Source of the DNA: Parvularculaceae bacterium
Lineage (GTDB): Bacteria > Pseudomonadota > Alphaproteobacteria > Caulobacterales > Parvularculaceae
Direction of reading: 5' to 3'
Assembly: GCA_021776475.1 (NCBI GenBank)
Contig: JAJFFV010000005.1
Span: 496,001 to 560,000 of the forward strand
Length of the DNA stretch: 64,000 bases
Position numbers and translations under genes: made by a program. This document shows positions 44,414 through 53,276 of this stretch, piece by piece. Position 1 is the first letter of the stretch, and each line of letters starts with the position of its first letter. The notes under the pieces are model-generated. The model ran no database searches. It was given only the letters and a program-made list of their open reading frames with translations, and was not told where the DNA came from.

Positions 44414-45750
44414 GCGCTGTCGAAGTCAACTTTGACGGCTTGGTTGGACCCACCCACAATTATGGCGGGCTGGCCTATGGCAATCTTGCCTCGATGAACA
44501 ATCTTGGTGACGCTTCAAATCCGCGTGCGGCCGTATTACAAGGCCTCGGAAAGATGCGGGCTTTGATGCAACTCGGCCTGACACAGGGCGTTTTACCTCC
44601 CCATGAGCGACCATCGGTTAAAACACTCCGCGCGTTCGGTTTCACCGGCAGCGATGCGCAGGTGATCGAAAGCGCCTGGTGTGTGTCACCGAAGCTGGTC
44701 ATCAACTGCGCCTCTGCTTCGTCTATGTGGACGGCGAATGCGGCGACCGTTTCACCCTCAGCGGACACTGCCGACAGCAAAGTTCATTTCACACCGGCCA
44801 ATCTCGGCTCAATGTTTCACCGCGCGATCGAGCCTAACTTTACTGGTCATCTGTTGCGCCGCATTTTCAGAGATAAAACCCATTTTTGCCACCATCACCC
44901 GATCCCTTACGGTGGACGCATGGGGGATGAAGGTGCGGCGAATCACGGCCGACTCGCGACCGAACATGGCGCCCAGGGTATTGAACTATTCGTTTACGGC
45001 CATTCTGCTTTCGGCGAAAAACGCGACGATCTCACCTTTCAGGCGCGTCAAGCAATTGAAGCATCGCAAGGGATTGCCGCAAACCACCAGTTGAACCAGG
45101 CGCACACTGTATATCTGCAACAAAGTGCAAAAGCTATCGACGCTGGTGCCTTTCACAATGATGTGGTGGCGGTCAGCAACGGCACGGCACTATTTTATCA
45201 CGAAGACGCGTTCGAAAACAAAAATGCGGCCCTTGATGCTCTTGCTTCTGGTTGCCAAAAGCTCGGATTTGAGCCTGTGTGCATCGAAGTGCCCGCGGAT
45301 CAGGTTTCTCTTGATACAGCAATCACCACCTATCTCTTCAACTCGCAGCTGATCACTCTGCCGGGAGGCGAAATGGCATTGATCCTGCCGACGGAAACAC
45401 TGGAAAACGAACACACCAGCAGGTATGTCAGCGACTGTATTAGCAGCAACTCCCCGATCGCTGCTGCGCACTATTTCGACTTGAAACAAAGTATGAAAAA
45501 CGGTGGCGGTCCGGCTTGCCTGCGGTTGCGCGTTGTCGTGACGGAGGATGAAATCGCCTCACTCGGCAACACCTGTCTTATGACGAAACAAAGGCTCTCC
45601 GCTTTGGAGGCATGGGCAACCCGGCACTACCGTGACCGCCTGATGCCGGAAGACTTAAGGGATCCGGAACTGCTGGTCGAAGCCAACACCGCACTTGATA
45701 CATTGACCGGCATCCTTGGCCTTGGCAGTATTTACGATTTTCAGCTCTAG
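44410..45750 (+). CDS. astB: N-succinylarginine dihydrolase
   Basis: A 446-residue AstB, against 447 in E. coli. The N-terminal VNFDGLVGPTHNYGGLAYGN, VSPSADTADSKVHFTPANL, GALDALASGC-type core and HHPIPYGGRMGDEGAANH are diagnostic. It is a guanidine-modifying-superfamily enzyme that hydrolyses succinylarginine to succinylornithine, CO2 and ammonia. It overlaps astD by 4 bases and ends the AST operon; the next gene is 124 bases downstream. Confidence 0.95.
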   Translation: MSAVEVNFDGLVGPTHNYGGLAYGNLASMNNLGDASNPRAAVLQGLGKMRALMQLGLTQGVLPPHERPSVKTLRAFGFTGSDAQVIESAWCVSPKLVINCASASSMWTANAATVSPSADTADSKVHFTPANLGSMFHRAIEPNFTGHLLRRIFRDKTHFCHHHPIPYGGRMGDEGAANHGRLATEHGAQGIELFVYGHSAFGEKRDDLTFQARQAIEASQGIAANHQLNQAHTVYLQQSAKAIDAGAFHNDVVAVSNGTALFYHEDAFENKNAALDALASGCQKLGFEPVCIEVPADQVSLDTAITTYLFNSQLITLPGGEMALILPTETLENEHTSRYVSDCISSNSPIAAAHYFDLKQSMKNGGGPACLRLRVVVTEDEIASLGNTCLMTKQRLSALEAWATRHYRDRLMPEDLRDPELLVEANTALDTLTGILGLGSIYDFQL

Positions 45751-45874
45751 ACGGACATCTGGCTTGATTCGTGATCAAATTTTCCCCAGCCTAGCGACAG
45801 GGGCGCTAATTATGTGCTAGCGTCAGCAGAGTTTTGTGTTTTAAAACAAAATTTTAAGGGGTGAGGGAGAGAGA

Positions 45875-47521
45875 ATGACCAAAGCATCCGATCTATTTAT
45901 CAAAGCGCTCGAAGAAGAAGGTGTTGAATATATTTTCGGAATTCCGGGGGAAGAGAACCTCGATTTTCTGGACAGCCTGTCTCGATCCAAAAAAATCAAA
46001 CTGATCTTGACGCGCCATGAACAGGCTGCCGGGTTCATGGCCGCGACTTACGGTCGTTTCACGGGCAAAACAGGCGTTTGCCTGTCCACCCTCGGGCCCG
46101 GCGCGACCAATTTCGTTACGGCGGCGGCGTATGCCCAGCTTGGGGGTATGCCGATGATGATGATCACCGGGCAAAAGCCGGTTAAGAAATCGAAACAAGG
46201 TCGCTTCCAGATTCTCGACATCGTCGACATGATGGGCCCGATCACAAAATATACCCATCAAATTGTTGCCAGTGACAATATTCCGAGCCGTGTCCGGGAA
46301 GCCTTCCGGATGGCCGAAGAAGAAAAGCCTGGTGCCGTTCACCTGGAATTTCCAGAAGACATAGCCGACGAAGAAACCGACGAGATGCCGATTCCGGCAT
46401 CAATTTGCCGCCGTCCTGTGCCGGAGGAAAAAGCGGTCAAAGCTGCCGTTGAGCGAATTGAAAAAGCCAAAGCACCGATTATTGTGATCGGTGCCGGCGC
46501 TAACCGGAAGGAAACCGGCAGGCAGCTCGCACAGTTGGTGAACGAGTACGGCATACCATTTGTCACGACACAACTTGGCAAAGGCGTCATCGATGAGCAC
46601 CACAAACTGTTCATGGGTAACGCGGCGCTCAGCTCTGGTGACTTTGTTCATCGAGCGATCGAGGCCGCTGATCTGATCATCAATGTCGGGCATGACGTTA
46701 TCGAGAAACCACCGTTTTTTATGAAACCTGGCGGTGCCGAGGTACTGCATATTTCATTCAACACAGCAGAGGTTGACCCGGTTTACTTCCCGCAGGTGGA
46801 AGTCATCGGAGATATCGCCAACGCGATCTGGCAAATCAAAAACCACCTCCGGCCGCAACGCCATTGGGACTTCTCCCGGATGATGGAGGTGAGAGATCAT
46901 CATGACACACAAATCGGCGAAGGAGCGGACGATGCCCGGTTCCCGATTTATCCACAGCGGCTGGTTGCGGAAATACGTTCAGCGATGCCCGAAGACGGCA
47001 TCATCTGTCTCGACAACGGTGTCTACAAAATATGGTTCGCTCGGAATTACCGGGCCCACAAGCCAAACACCGTTTTGCTCGATAACGCACTCGCGACGAT
47101 GGGCGCCGGCCTGCCGTCCGCAATGGCGGCTCATCTGGTACATCCAAACCGCAAAGTCATGGCCGTCTGCGGCGATGGCGGGTTCATGATGAATTCTCAA
47201 GAAATGGAAACCGCGGTGCGGCTCAAAATGAATCTCGTCGTTCTCATACTGAACGACAATTCCTATGGTATGATTCGCTGGAAACAGGCCAATATGGGTT
47301 TCAAGGACTGGGGATTGGAATATGGCAATCCGGATTTTGTAAAATATGCGGAGAGTTACGGCGCATACGGGCACCGTGTTGAAAGCTCCGAGGGCCTGGC
47401 CCCGATGCTGAGCGAATGTCTCAACACAGACGGCGTTCACCTCATCGAATGCCCGGTGGATTATTCCGAGAATGATGAAATCCTGAACACCAAAATCAAA
47501 GAGATAAGTTCAGCGATCTGA
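45875..47521 (+). CDS. ThDP-dependent acetolactate-synthase-like enzyme
   Basis: A 548-residue thiamine-diphosphate enzyme. The catalytic Glu is in LTRHEQAAGFMAATYGR, GLPSAMAAHLV precedes the ThDP motif CGDGGFMMNSQEMETAVRL with NDNSYGMIRW. It resembles the acetolactate synthase large-subunit family without a companion ilvN-like subunit, as in catabolic (AlsS-like) or divergent enzymes. An aldehyde dehydrogenase follows 46 bases later in the same direction, which points to a pathway from an alpha-keto acid to an acid via an aldehyde. Which keto acid cannot be read. GGGAGAGAG precedes the ATG. Confidence 0.8.
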   Translation: MTKASDLFIKALEEEGVEYIFGIPGEENLDFLDSLSRSKKIKLILTRHEQAAGFMAATYGRFTGKTGVCLSTLGPGATNFVTAAAYAQLGGMPMMMITGQKPVKKSKQGRFQILDIVDMMGPITKYTHQIVASDNIPSRVREAFRMAEEEKPGAVHLEFPEDIADEETDEMPIPASICRRPVPEEKAVKAAVERIEKAKAPIIVIGAGANRKETGRQLAQLVNEYGIPFVTTQLGKGVIDEHHKLFMGNAALSSGDFVHRAIEAADLIINVGHDVIEKPPFFMKPGGAEVLHISFNTAEVDPVYFPQVEVIGDIANAIWQIKNHLRPQRHWDFSRMMEVRDHHDTQIGEGADDARFPIYPQRLVAEIRSAMPEDGIICLDNGVYKIWFARNYRAHKPNTVLLDNALATMGAGLPSAMAAHLVHPNRKVMAVCGDGGFMMNSQEMETAVRLKMNLVVLILNDNSYGMIRWKQANMGFKDWGLEYGNPDFVKYAESYGAYGHRVESSEGLAPMLSECLNTDGVHLIECPVDYSENDEILNTKIKEISSAI

Positions 47522-47567
47522 TGATTGCTGATACTCTTTGATCTGTTGATATGAAGGAGCTCCTGCT

Positions 47568-49010
47568 ATGCCCCGGCTGAAGGACAAATATCCCTACTAC
47601 CTGGCAAATAAAGCCATATTTGCCAACACCGACCTGAAAGTCACCGACAAGTACACCAACGAGGTGGCAACATCGGTGGCTTTGGCCGGGCCAGATGCCA
47701 TTGATGCCGGTATAGCCGCTGCCGTTGAAGCAGCAGAGCCGATGGCAGAGTTGGCGTCTTACGAAAAACAAGCGGTACTTGATCATTGTGTGGTGCGATT
47801 TCGGGAGCGTTTTGACGAGCTTGCCTATGCTTTATGTGTTGAAGCCGGCAAGCCGATCAAGGACAGTGAAGGTGAAGTGACGCGCCTGATCGACACTTTT
47901 CGAATTGCGGCGGAAGAATCGACCAGGATGCACGGCGAGCTTCAGGCGCTCGACATTTCTCCGCGCGCGCGCGGCTATCGAGGTATGTGGAAACGGGTGC
48001 CAATCGGACCCTGCTCTTTTATCTCACCGTTCAATTTTCCGCTAAATCTGGCCGCACACAAGATCGCGCCAGCGCTCGCGGTAGGCTGTCCATTTGTGAT
48101 GAAGCCGGCCTCAAAAACGCCCCTTGGTGCCATCATAATGGGTGAAATTTTAGCCGAAACCGATTTGCCGAAAGGCGCCTTTTCGATCCTGCCATGCTCG
48201 CGTGATGGCGCTGATCTGTTTACTGTCGATGACCGGCTGAAACTGCTGAGTTTCACTGGATCGCCTGATGTCGGCTGGGATCTCAAGGCACGCTGCGGCA
48301 AGAAGAAGGTAGTCCTTGAACTTGGCGGCAATGCCGCAGTGGTTGTTGATAAGGATACGGAAGATCTTGATGATGCTGTTGAGCGCATCATCTTCGGTGC
48401 GTTTTATCAGTCTGGCCAAAGCTGTATCGGCGTTCAACGAATTATTATCCACGATGATATTTACGATACGCTGAAAGCCAAACTTGTTGCCAAAGCCAAA
48501 ACCCTTATCGCTGGCGATCCTAAAGAGCGAGACACATTCGTCGGCCCAATGATCTCGACCGGTGAAGCAACTCGCCTGAAAGGCTGGATCGACGATGCGG
48601 TTGGCGCCGGCGCAGTACTATTGTGCGGTGGAAATTTGAGCAACGGTAATATGCTTGAAGCAACACTTCTTGAGAATGTTCCCAATACCACAAATGCCCG
48701 CAACGAAGAAGCCTTCGGCCCAATGGCATTGCTTGAATCATTCAGTAACTGGGATGAAGCACTTGCGATGGTCAATGATTCAAAATTTGGCCTGCAAGCC
48801 GGGATTTTCACACGGGATTTCTATAAAATTCAAAAAGCCTGGGACAAGCTTGATGTCGGCGGTGTTGTCGTCGGGGACGTGCCGTCCTATCGGGTCGACA
48901 ACATGCCATATGGCGGCGTGAAGGACTCAGGTCTTGGTCGCGAGGGAATCATCTTTGCCATGGAAGATATGACGGAGATTCGTAATCTGGTCATTCGGAC
49001 TCGGCTTTAG
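47568..49010 (+). CDS. NAD(P)-dependent aldehyde dehydrogenase
   Basis: A 480-residue aldehyde dehydrogenase. FISPFNFPLNLAAHKIAPAL, the Glu in VLELGGNAAVV, the nucleophilic Cys in YQSGQSCIGVQRI and the C-terminal PYGGVKDSGLGREG are all present. The N-terminus is close to the phosphonoacetaldehyde/glyceraldehyde-3-phosphate dehydrogenase-like subgroup. AAGGAG lies about 9 bases before the ATG. With the upstream ThDP enzyme it may form a two-step pathway; the substrate is unknown. Confidence 0.82.
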   Translation: MPRLKDKYPYYLANKAIFANTDLKVTDKYTNEVATSVALAGPDAIDAGIAAAVEAAEPMAELASYEKQAVLDHCVVRFRERFDELAYALCVEAGKPIKDSEGEVTRLIDTFRIAAEESTRMHGELQALDISPRARGYRGMWKRVPIGPCSFISPFNFPLNLAAHKIAPALAVGCPFVMKPASKTPLGAIIMGEILAETDLPKGAFSILPCSRDGADLFTVDDRLKLLSFTGSPDVGWDLKARCGKKKVVLELGGNAAVVVDKDTEDLDDAVERIIFGAFYQSGQSCIGVQRIIIHDDIYDTLKAKLVAKAKTLIAGDPKERDTFVGPMISTGEATRLKGWIDDAVGAGAVLLCGGNLSNGNMLEATLLENVPNTTNARNEEAFGPMALLESFSNWDEALAMVNDSKFGLQAGIFTRDFYKIQKAWDKLDVGGVVVGDVPSYRVDNMPYGGVKDSGLGREGIIFAMEDMTEIRNLVIRTRL

Positions 49011-49300
49011 TTTAAGTTGCTACTCTCAATAGAACAACGATTTTCCGGGCACGGTTAGGCGGCACATTATTTTAAAAACGAAATATTTGTAAAACTGAAT
49101 AGCTGGCACCAAAGAGATCCATCCGCGGGCGATGATGGGGCTAGTCATTTTCGTACAATCGTATTAATCTGAATGTCCTTGTTCGTTATAATTGAAATAA
49201 TGTGCAAATTGGGAAAGAATTCAAAATTGAGTCTATCAGGCCGGACTTGACAAAAGAAGAAAATAGGCGCGATCGGAGTCTGTAGAAGGGGCTGTCAGAG

Positions 49301-49618
49301 ATGTCTCAGGATAAAGGCGAAGAGATTTTCCTGCTGTGGAAGGAATTGAAGAGAACGATCGACATGGCACATGCTGCAGATCTTAGTGATGTCGAATCTA
49401 TTCTTCGAATAACTGCAGATACATTGGTCCAAAAATACTATTCCCTCGGGTTACCGACCAAAAAAGACATCCACAGTCTGGTTTGGGAAAATACCGAATG
49501 GCCTGCGACAGCTGCAACTTATATGGAACTAAAAGCAATGCTGCTGAAGGCGCAGGAAGTAGATGGCCAGATTGAAAAACATACGCCTGAGTTTCCTCCA
49601 ACCTCAAATTGTGCCTGA
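49301..49618 (+). CDS. Small hypothetical protein
   Basis: A 105-residue protein, mostly helical, with no signal or membrane span. It contains ELKRTIDMAHAADLSDVESILRI-type helices, ending in a Pro-rich tail (HTPEFPPTSNCA). I do not recognise it. It begins after a 290-base gap and precedes the HTH-receiver-like gene by 81 bases, so it may belong to the orphan signalling cluster. Confidence 0.5.
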   Translation: MSQDKGEEIFLLWKELKRTIDMAHAADLSDVESILRITADTLVQKYYSLGLPTKKDIHSLVWENTEWPATAATYMELKAMLLKAQEVDGQIEKHTPEFPPTSNCA

Positions 49619-49699
49619 CTTTCAGCAGCGGCGGCTCATGAGAGTATGAATGTAGCAGTATGTGTTAGAGTCTGGCTGGGCTGTCAGATTGAGTGAGTA

Positions 49700-50398
49700 A
49701 TGAATAACCCAGGGCGAACAATCAAAGTAGCACGCTTGATGAAGGGAATGTCGCTTGAGCGTTTATCAGCTTACGCGGGAATTTCCTTGAAAGAGCTTGT
49801 GCTCATCGAACATGATTACAAGAAAGCAAGCGCAAGGCAGCTTTTTCGGCTTGCAACCATTCTTAACATACCACACCCAAATTTGGCCCTGCCGATGGAT
49901 GTTGTTGAAGCGGAGATCAATGAATCCACTTTGTTTCAGTCAGGCCTGGGTAGCACCGATATTTCCCTAACGAGCAGCCAAAGATTGATCTTGATAATAG
50001 GTCGTTTTTACGATGGCAGCCGAACGAATACGCAAGAGATGTTCAGCGAAAAGGAGCGAGTGAACATCGTGGAAATGCCCAGCGCAAACCGCTCGTTTGC
50101 CCTTCTTGGACTTGGCACGATGAACAATACCGACGATATGACGCCCTATTTAATCATTCTTGATACTGAGATCCGCAGTGAAAATTACCGACAAACAACA
50201 CAAGCGTTTCATGGTGTAGAGAGGCTTCGGCAAGTACCTGTTTTTCTGACAGGCGCAGCCCCGACGAATGATCTGTACAAAATGTCCAACCGCTCAAATG
50301 TATACGGACGGCTCGCCAGGCCCAAAACACCCAGTGCCTACAAAGAGCAGATTACAGGATTGCTGAAAAAAGTAGAAATGCTCAATAATTATTTTTGA
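49700..50398 (+). CDS. HTH protein with a C-terminal receiver-like fold
   Basis: A 232-residue protein. Residues 5-62 form an Xre-like helix-turn-helix (IKVARLMKGMSLERLSAYAG, ISLKELVLIEHDYKKAS). From about residue 95 the rest looks like a receiver fold: RLILIIGRFYDG for the first strand, LIILDTEI with an Asp at the phospho-acceptor position, VPVFLTGAAP for the fourth strand, and LARPKTP with Arg where Lys is expected. The acidic pocket at the first strand is missing. No kinase is nearby. I infer a DNA-binding regulator sensing something other than ordinary phosphotransfer. Confidence 0.55.
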   Translation: MNNPGRTIKVARLMKGMSLERLSAYAGISLKELVLIEHDYKKASARQLFRLATILNIPHPNLALPMDVVEAEINESTLFQSGLGSTDISLTSSQRLILIIGRFYDGSRTNTQEMFSEKERVNIVEMPSANRSFALLGLGTMNNTDDMTPYLIILDTEIRSENYRQTTQAFHGVERLRQVPVFLTGAAPTNDLYKMSNRSNVYGRLARPKTPSAYKEQITGLLKKVEMLNNYF

Positions 50399-50399
50399 C

Positions 50400-50561
50400 T
50401 CACATAGAGTTATTATTGAGGCCAAACTCAAAAGCGTAAATCTCACGCACATCGCGTTTGCGGTCTCTGACCTCTTTCAGCCAGCTTGGAATAATCGCCC
50501 CAGCACCGCACAGCACGCCCAGACAGAAAATGCCTACTAAAAATGTCAGATCCAGAACCAT
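50400..50561 (-). CDS. Very small membrane protein, 53 residues
   Basis: A minus-strand gene from the ATG at 50561 to a TGA at 50400. GGAGG lies 7 bases upstream, an excellent ribosome-binding site. Residues 4-20 (DLTFLVGIFCLGVLCGAG) form one membrane span, followed by a charged tail with KEVRDRKRDVREIYAFEFG. It converges on the HTH/receiver-like gene with one base between the stops. No family recognised. Confidence 0.6.
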   Translation of the reverse strand: MVLDLTFLVGIFCLGVLCGAGAIIPSWLKEVRDRKRDVREIYAFEFGLNNNSM

Positions 50562-50768
50562 TTTTTTGCCTCCAACCAGCGATTATGGGTTGAATATAGG
50601 TGAAACAAGACAGTGCCCCTATCGCTAAATGGGGACTAAGATCGCTAAAATTTTAAATATTCTGTCTTGAGGCAGCATTTCCCTACTTTCCCCTAAAGGT
50701 TGTGTCATTTATTAATTGCAATCTTAGATAATTCCTTATTAACCACCAGCACCATAAGGTTCGACCTT

Positions 50769-51752
50769 ATGACAAGCGCGCAGGATCACAGTTATTCTCT
50801 TCTCTATCTGGATGATGATCCCATGGCGATCCAGAACATGAAGGGGCTGTTGCAAAATCACCTGGATCAAGTACGCCCAGAATATTACGGCTCCCCTCAG
50901 AAGGCGATAAACGCCCATCAGGAACGTCATTACGATATCGTTATTTCCGACCTTCGCCTGGGCACTACAACCGGCGTCGAGGTCATCTCTCAGATGAAGG
51001 ACATCGCGCCATCTAGCGCTTATTTGCTGGTCTCTGGTGATGCCGACCTGTCGGCGGCTCTGGCCGCGGTTAACGAGTTGAAGGCAGTTCGTTTTCTGGT
51101 GAAACCCTGCACCCAAACAGATGTCGATGCAGGTCTGGCAGATGCGCTCAGACATGTTCAAGAAACAACCAAGCTGGAAGAGATCAACCTGTCGCAGGGT
51201 GCGCTGGAACGAATGGGACTTGCCGTTGCCAGCTTCAATCAGTCATTCGCGCTTGTGCATGCCAATCAAGCGGCCCGCACACTCTTTCAAACCAACGAAA
51301 CCGTTGTCCTTTCATCAACAAACCAGCTGGCTTCAACCGGCACTCTGTCGACCGCGGAATTGCACAGCCAGATCAAGGCATCGTTTCTGTCTCAGGAACG
51401 GCAGGGCTTGCCCGTCGCATGCGGCAGCGAGGGCAAACCTGCATCGTTAATTCTGTACCCACTTATCGACCGAAGTGTCGATACCAACGAGGTTTCATAC
51501 AATCTGCTCGTCATAGATACTGCCAAATCAAAAGACATCGAACCTGCCGTTCTGTCACAAGCTCTTAACATATCGTTGAGTGAAGCTCGGGTGGTTCGTC
51601 ATTTGGCGTGCGGTTTCAGCCTCGAGGACACCGCAGAATCCTGCAATCTGTCACTCAGTACAGTGCGTACTTATCTGAAGAACGCTTATGCCAAAACCGG
51701 TGCTTGCCGGCAGGCAGAGCTGGTCGGCCTCGCATTGCGGACTGCACCGTAA
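50769..51752 (+). CDS. Response regulator with LuxR-type DNA-binding domain
   Basis: From the ATG at 50769 the protein is 327 residues. The N-terminal receiver has an intact pocket: YLDDDP, the phospho-acceptor in VISDLRLG, LLVSGDAD and FLVKPC. A middle region (about 140-260) resembles a PAS-type fold. The C-terminus is a GerE/LuxR helix-turn-helix: SEARVVRHLACGFSLEDTAE and LSLSTVRTYLKNAYAKTG. No sensor kinase is adjacent, so it is an orphan. Its targets are unknown. A longer reading from 50700 lacks a ribosome-binding site. Confidence 0.8.
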   Translation: MTSAQDHSYSLLYLDDDPMAIQNMKGLLQNHLDQVRPEYYGSPQKAINAHQERHYDIVISDLRLGTTTGVEVISQMKDIAPSSAYLLVSGDADLSAALAAVNELKAVRFLVKPCTQTDVDAGLADALRHVQETTKLEEINLSQGALERMGLAVASFNQSFALVHANQAARTLFQTNETVVLSSTNQLASTGTLSTAELHSQIKASFLSQERQGLPVACGSEGKPASLILYPLIDRSVDTNEVSYNLLVIDTAKSKDIEPAVLSQALNISLSEARVVRHLACGFSLEDTAESCNLSLSTVRTYLKNAYAKTGACRQAELVGLALRTAP

Positions 51753-52009
51753 GAGCCGCCTAGATTTCTTCAGAACAATTTTTTTCTTTTTTTTCAAATA
51801 TCACCATATGGGGATACTAAAACAGCATCCGGTTTTGTATCAAAGATCTCGTAGACACTCCTCTATGACTAAACTGTATACCATCCGGAAGAACAACAAA
51901 CTGCGTCCTAAAGCCCTTCTTCCGGGTGGTTACAGTTCTTTCCCTGGCAAATCCTGACAGTAAAAGTTGCTCTTGAGTTTTCAATCAAGACTCAGCTATT
52001 AACACTTTC

Positions 52010-52471
52010 ATGACAACCACACCCCCCAAACGCTCCCGGATTCCGCTGAACAGATGCAACCTCGCGGGCGCGATTGAAGAAATTGGCGATCGCTGGTCCC
52101 TGCTCATTCTGCGGTCTGCTTTTTATGGGTTAAGGCGGTTTGGCGATTTTCAGGCTGAACTAGCAATACCGCGCACCGTTCTTTCCGGCAGACTGAAAGG
52201 CCTGGTTGAAAAAGGCATTATGGAAAGCCAGCATTACAAAGAGCCAGGTCAACGCCCGCGACCAGAATACTTCCTGACCCAGAAAGGAGCCGATCTTGCC
52301 ATCCCCATGATCGCGCTCAATCAATGGGCTGACAATTGGCTGGGGGGTGACAAACCGGCACCCTTGACTTTTCTTCACAAACAGTCTGGCGCGCCCCTCA
52401 TCGCCGCGCTGACAGATGAAGCAAGGCACCGCATACCCATCTCCAATGCGAAACGGCAGATCAGAATTTAG
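52010..52471 (+). CDS. HxlR-family transcriptional regulator
   Basis: A 153-residue MarR/HxlR-type winged-helix protein. CNLAGAIEEIGDRWSLLILR (residues 15-34, with the conserved Cys), RRFGDFQAELAIPRTVLSGRLKGLVEKGI and the wing PEYFLTQKGADL match the family. Such regulators often sense reactive electrophiles or redox state through the Cys and act on neighbouring genes. Here the neighbours are the orphan response regulator and the convergent phaB gene, so its target cannot be assigned. Confidence 0.85.
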   Translation: MTTTPPKRSRIPLNRCNLAGAIEEIGDRWSLLILRSAFYGLRRFGDFQAELAIPRTVLSGRLKGLVEKGIMESQHYKEPGQRPRPEYFLTQKGADLAIPMIALNQWADNWLGGDKPAPLTFLHKQSGAPLIAALTDEARHRIPISNAKRQIRI

Positions 52472-52522
52472 GATCTAAGCCCATGGCTGGCCTCACTTGG
52501 ATCGCCCGCCCTGATTTTTTTA

Positions 52523-53248
52523 TCATGCGGCGATATACTGGCCACCGTTAACAGTCAGTACACTGCCAGTAATGAATCCGGCCTGCTCACTCGCGAGAAA
52601 GGCAACACAATCAGCGATTTCTTCCGGTGTGCCGAGGCGGCCAACTGGAATTTGGGCGACAATACCGTCGATAATCTTGTCATCAAGCGCATTGACCATG
52701 TCAGTTCCTATATAACCGGGAGCGATCGCATTGACCGTAATCCCCTTACGGGCCGTCTCTTGGGCCAGCGCACGTGAAAACCCGATCAGACCAGCCTTGG
52801 CTGCTGAATAGTTTGCCTGTCCGAACTGGCCCTTCTGGCCGTTGATCGAAGAAATGTTGACGATCCGGCCATAACTGCGATCACGCATCCCGTTGATGAT
52901 CGGGCGCGTCATATTGAATGCGCTATCGAGATCGACCGACATTACTGTCCGCCAGTGATCAATACTCATTTTGTGAAACGGTATATCCCGCGTCACACCA
53001 GCGTTGTTGACCAGAACATCTGTCGGCCCTTGCTTGCCCTCAATTTCCTGAATCGCACTTTCGCATGCCTCAAAGTCGGCGACATCCCATTTGAAAATCG
53101 GGATACCGGTTTCGTTCTCAAATTTAGCCGCAGCCTCTTCGTTGCCGGCGTAATTTGCGCTCACCTGATACCCTGCACTCTTGAGGCCAACGCTGATAGC
53201 TTTACCGATGCCTCTTGTACCACCTGTCACGATAACATTCTTGGTCAT
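52523..53248 (-). CDS. phaB: Acetoacetyl-CoA reductase PhaB
   Basis: From the ATG at 53248, with GGGAG 7 bases ahead, the protein is 241 residues. It is an SDR with IVTGGTRGIGKAIS, LVNNAGVTRDIPFHKMS, the catalytic Ser in NISSINGQKGQFG and Y-x-x-x-K in ANYSAAKAG. It reduces acetoacetyl-CoA to (R)-3-hydroxybutyryl-CoA with NADPH, the second step of polyhydroxybutyrate synthesis. It follows phaA by 28 bases. No synthase (phaC) is in the window. Confidence 0.93.
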   Translation of the reverse strand: MTKNVIVTGGTRGIGKAISVGLKSAGYQVSANYAGNEEAAAKFENETGIPIFKWDVADFEACESAIQEIEGKQGPTDVLVNNAGVTRDIPFHKMSIDHWRTVMSVDLDSAFNMTRPIINGMRDRSYGRIVNISSINGQKGQFGQANYSAAKAGLIGFSRALAQETARKGITVNAIAPGYIGTDMVNALDDKIIDGIVAQIPVGRLGTPEEIADCVAFLASEQAGFITGSVLTVNGGQYIAA

Positions 53249-53276
53249 GACTATCTCCCTAATGTAGTAGGCTTGT

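Noticed and set aside
51865-51957. 30-residue basic peptide frame before the HxlR gene
   Set aside because: Protein-like composition but no ribosome-binding site and no family; not enough support.
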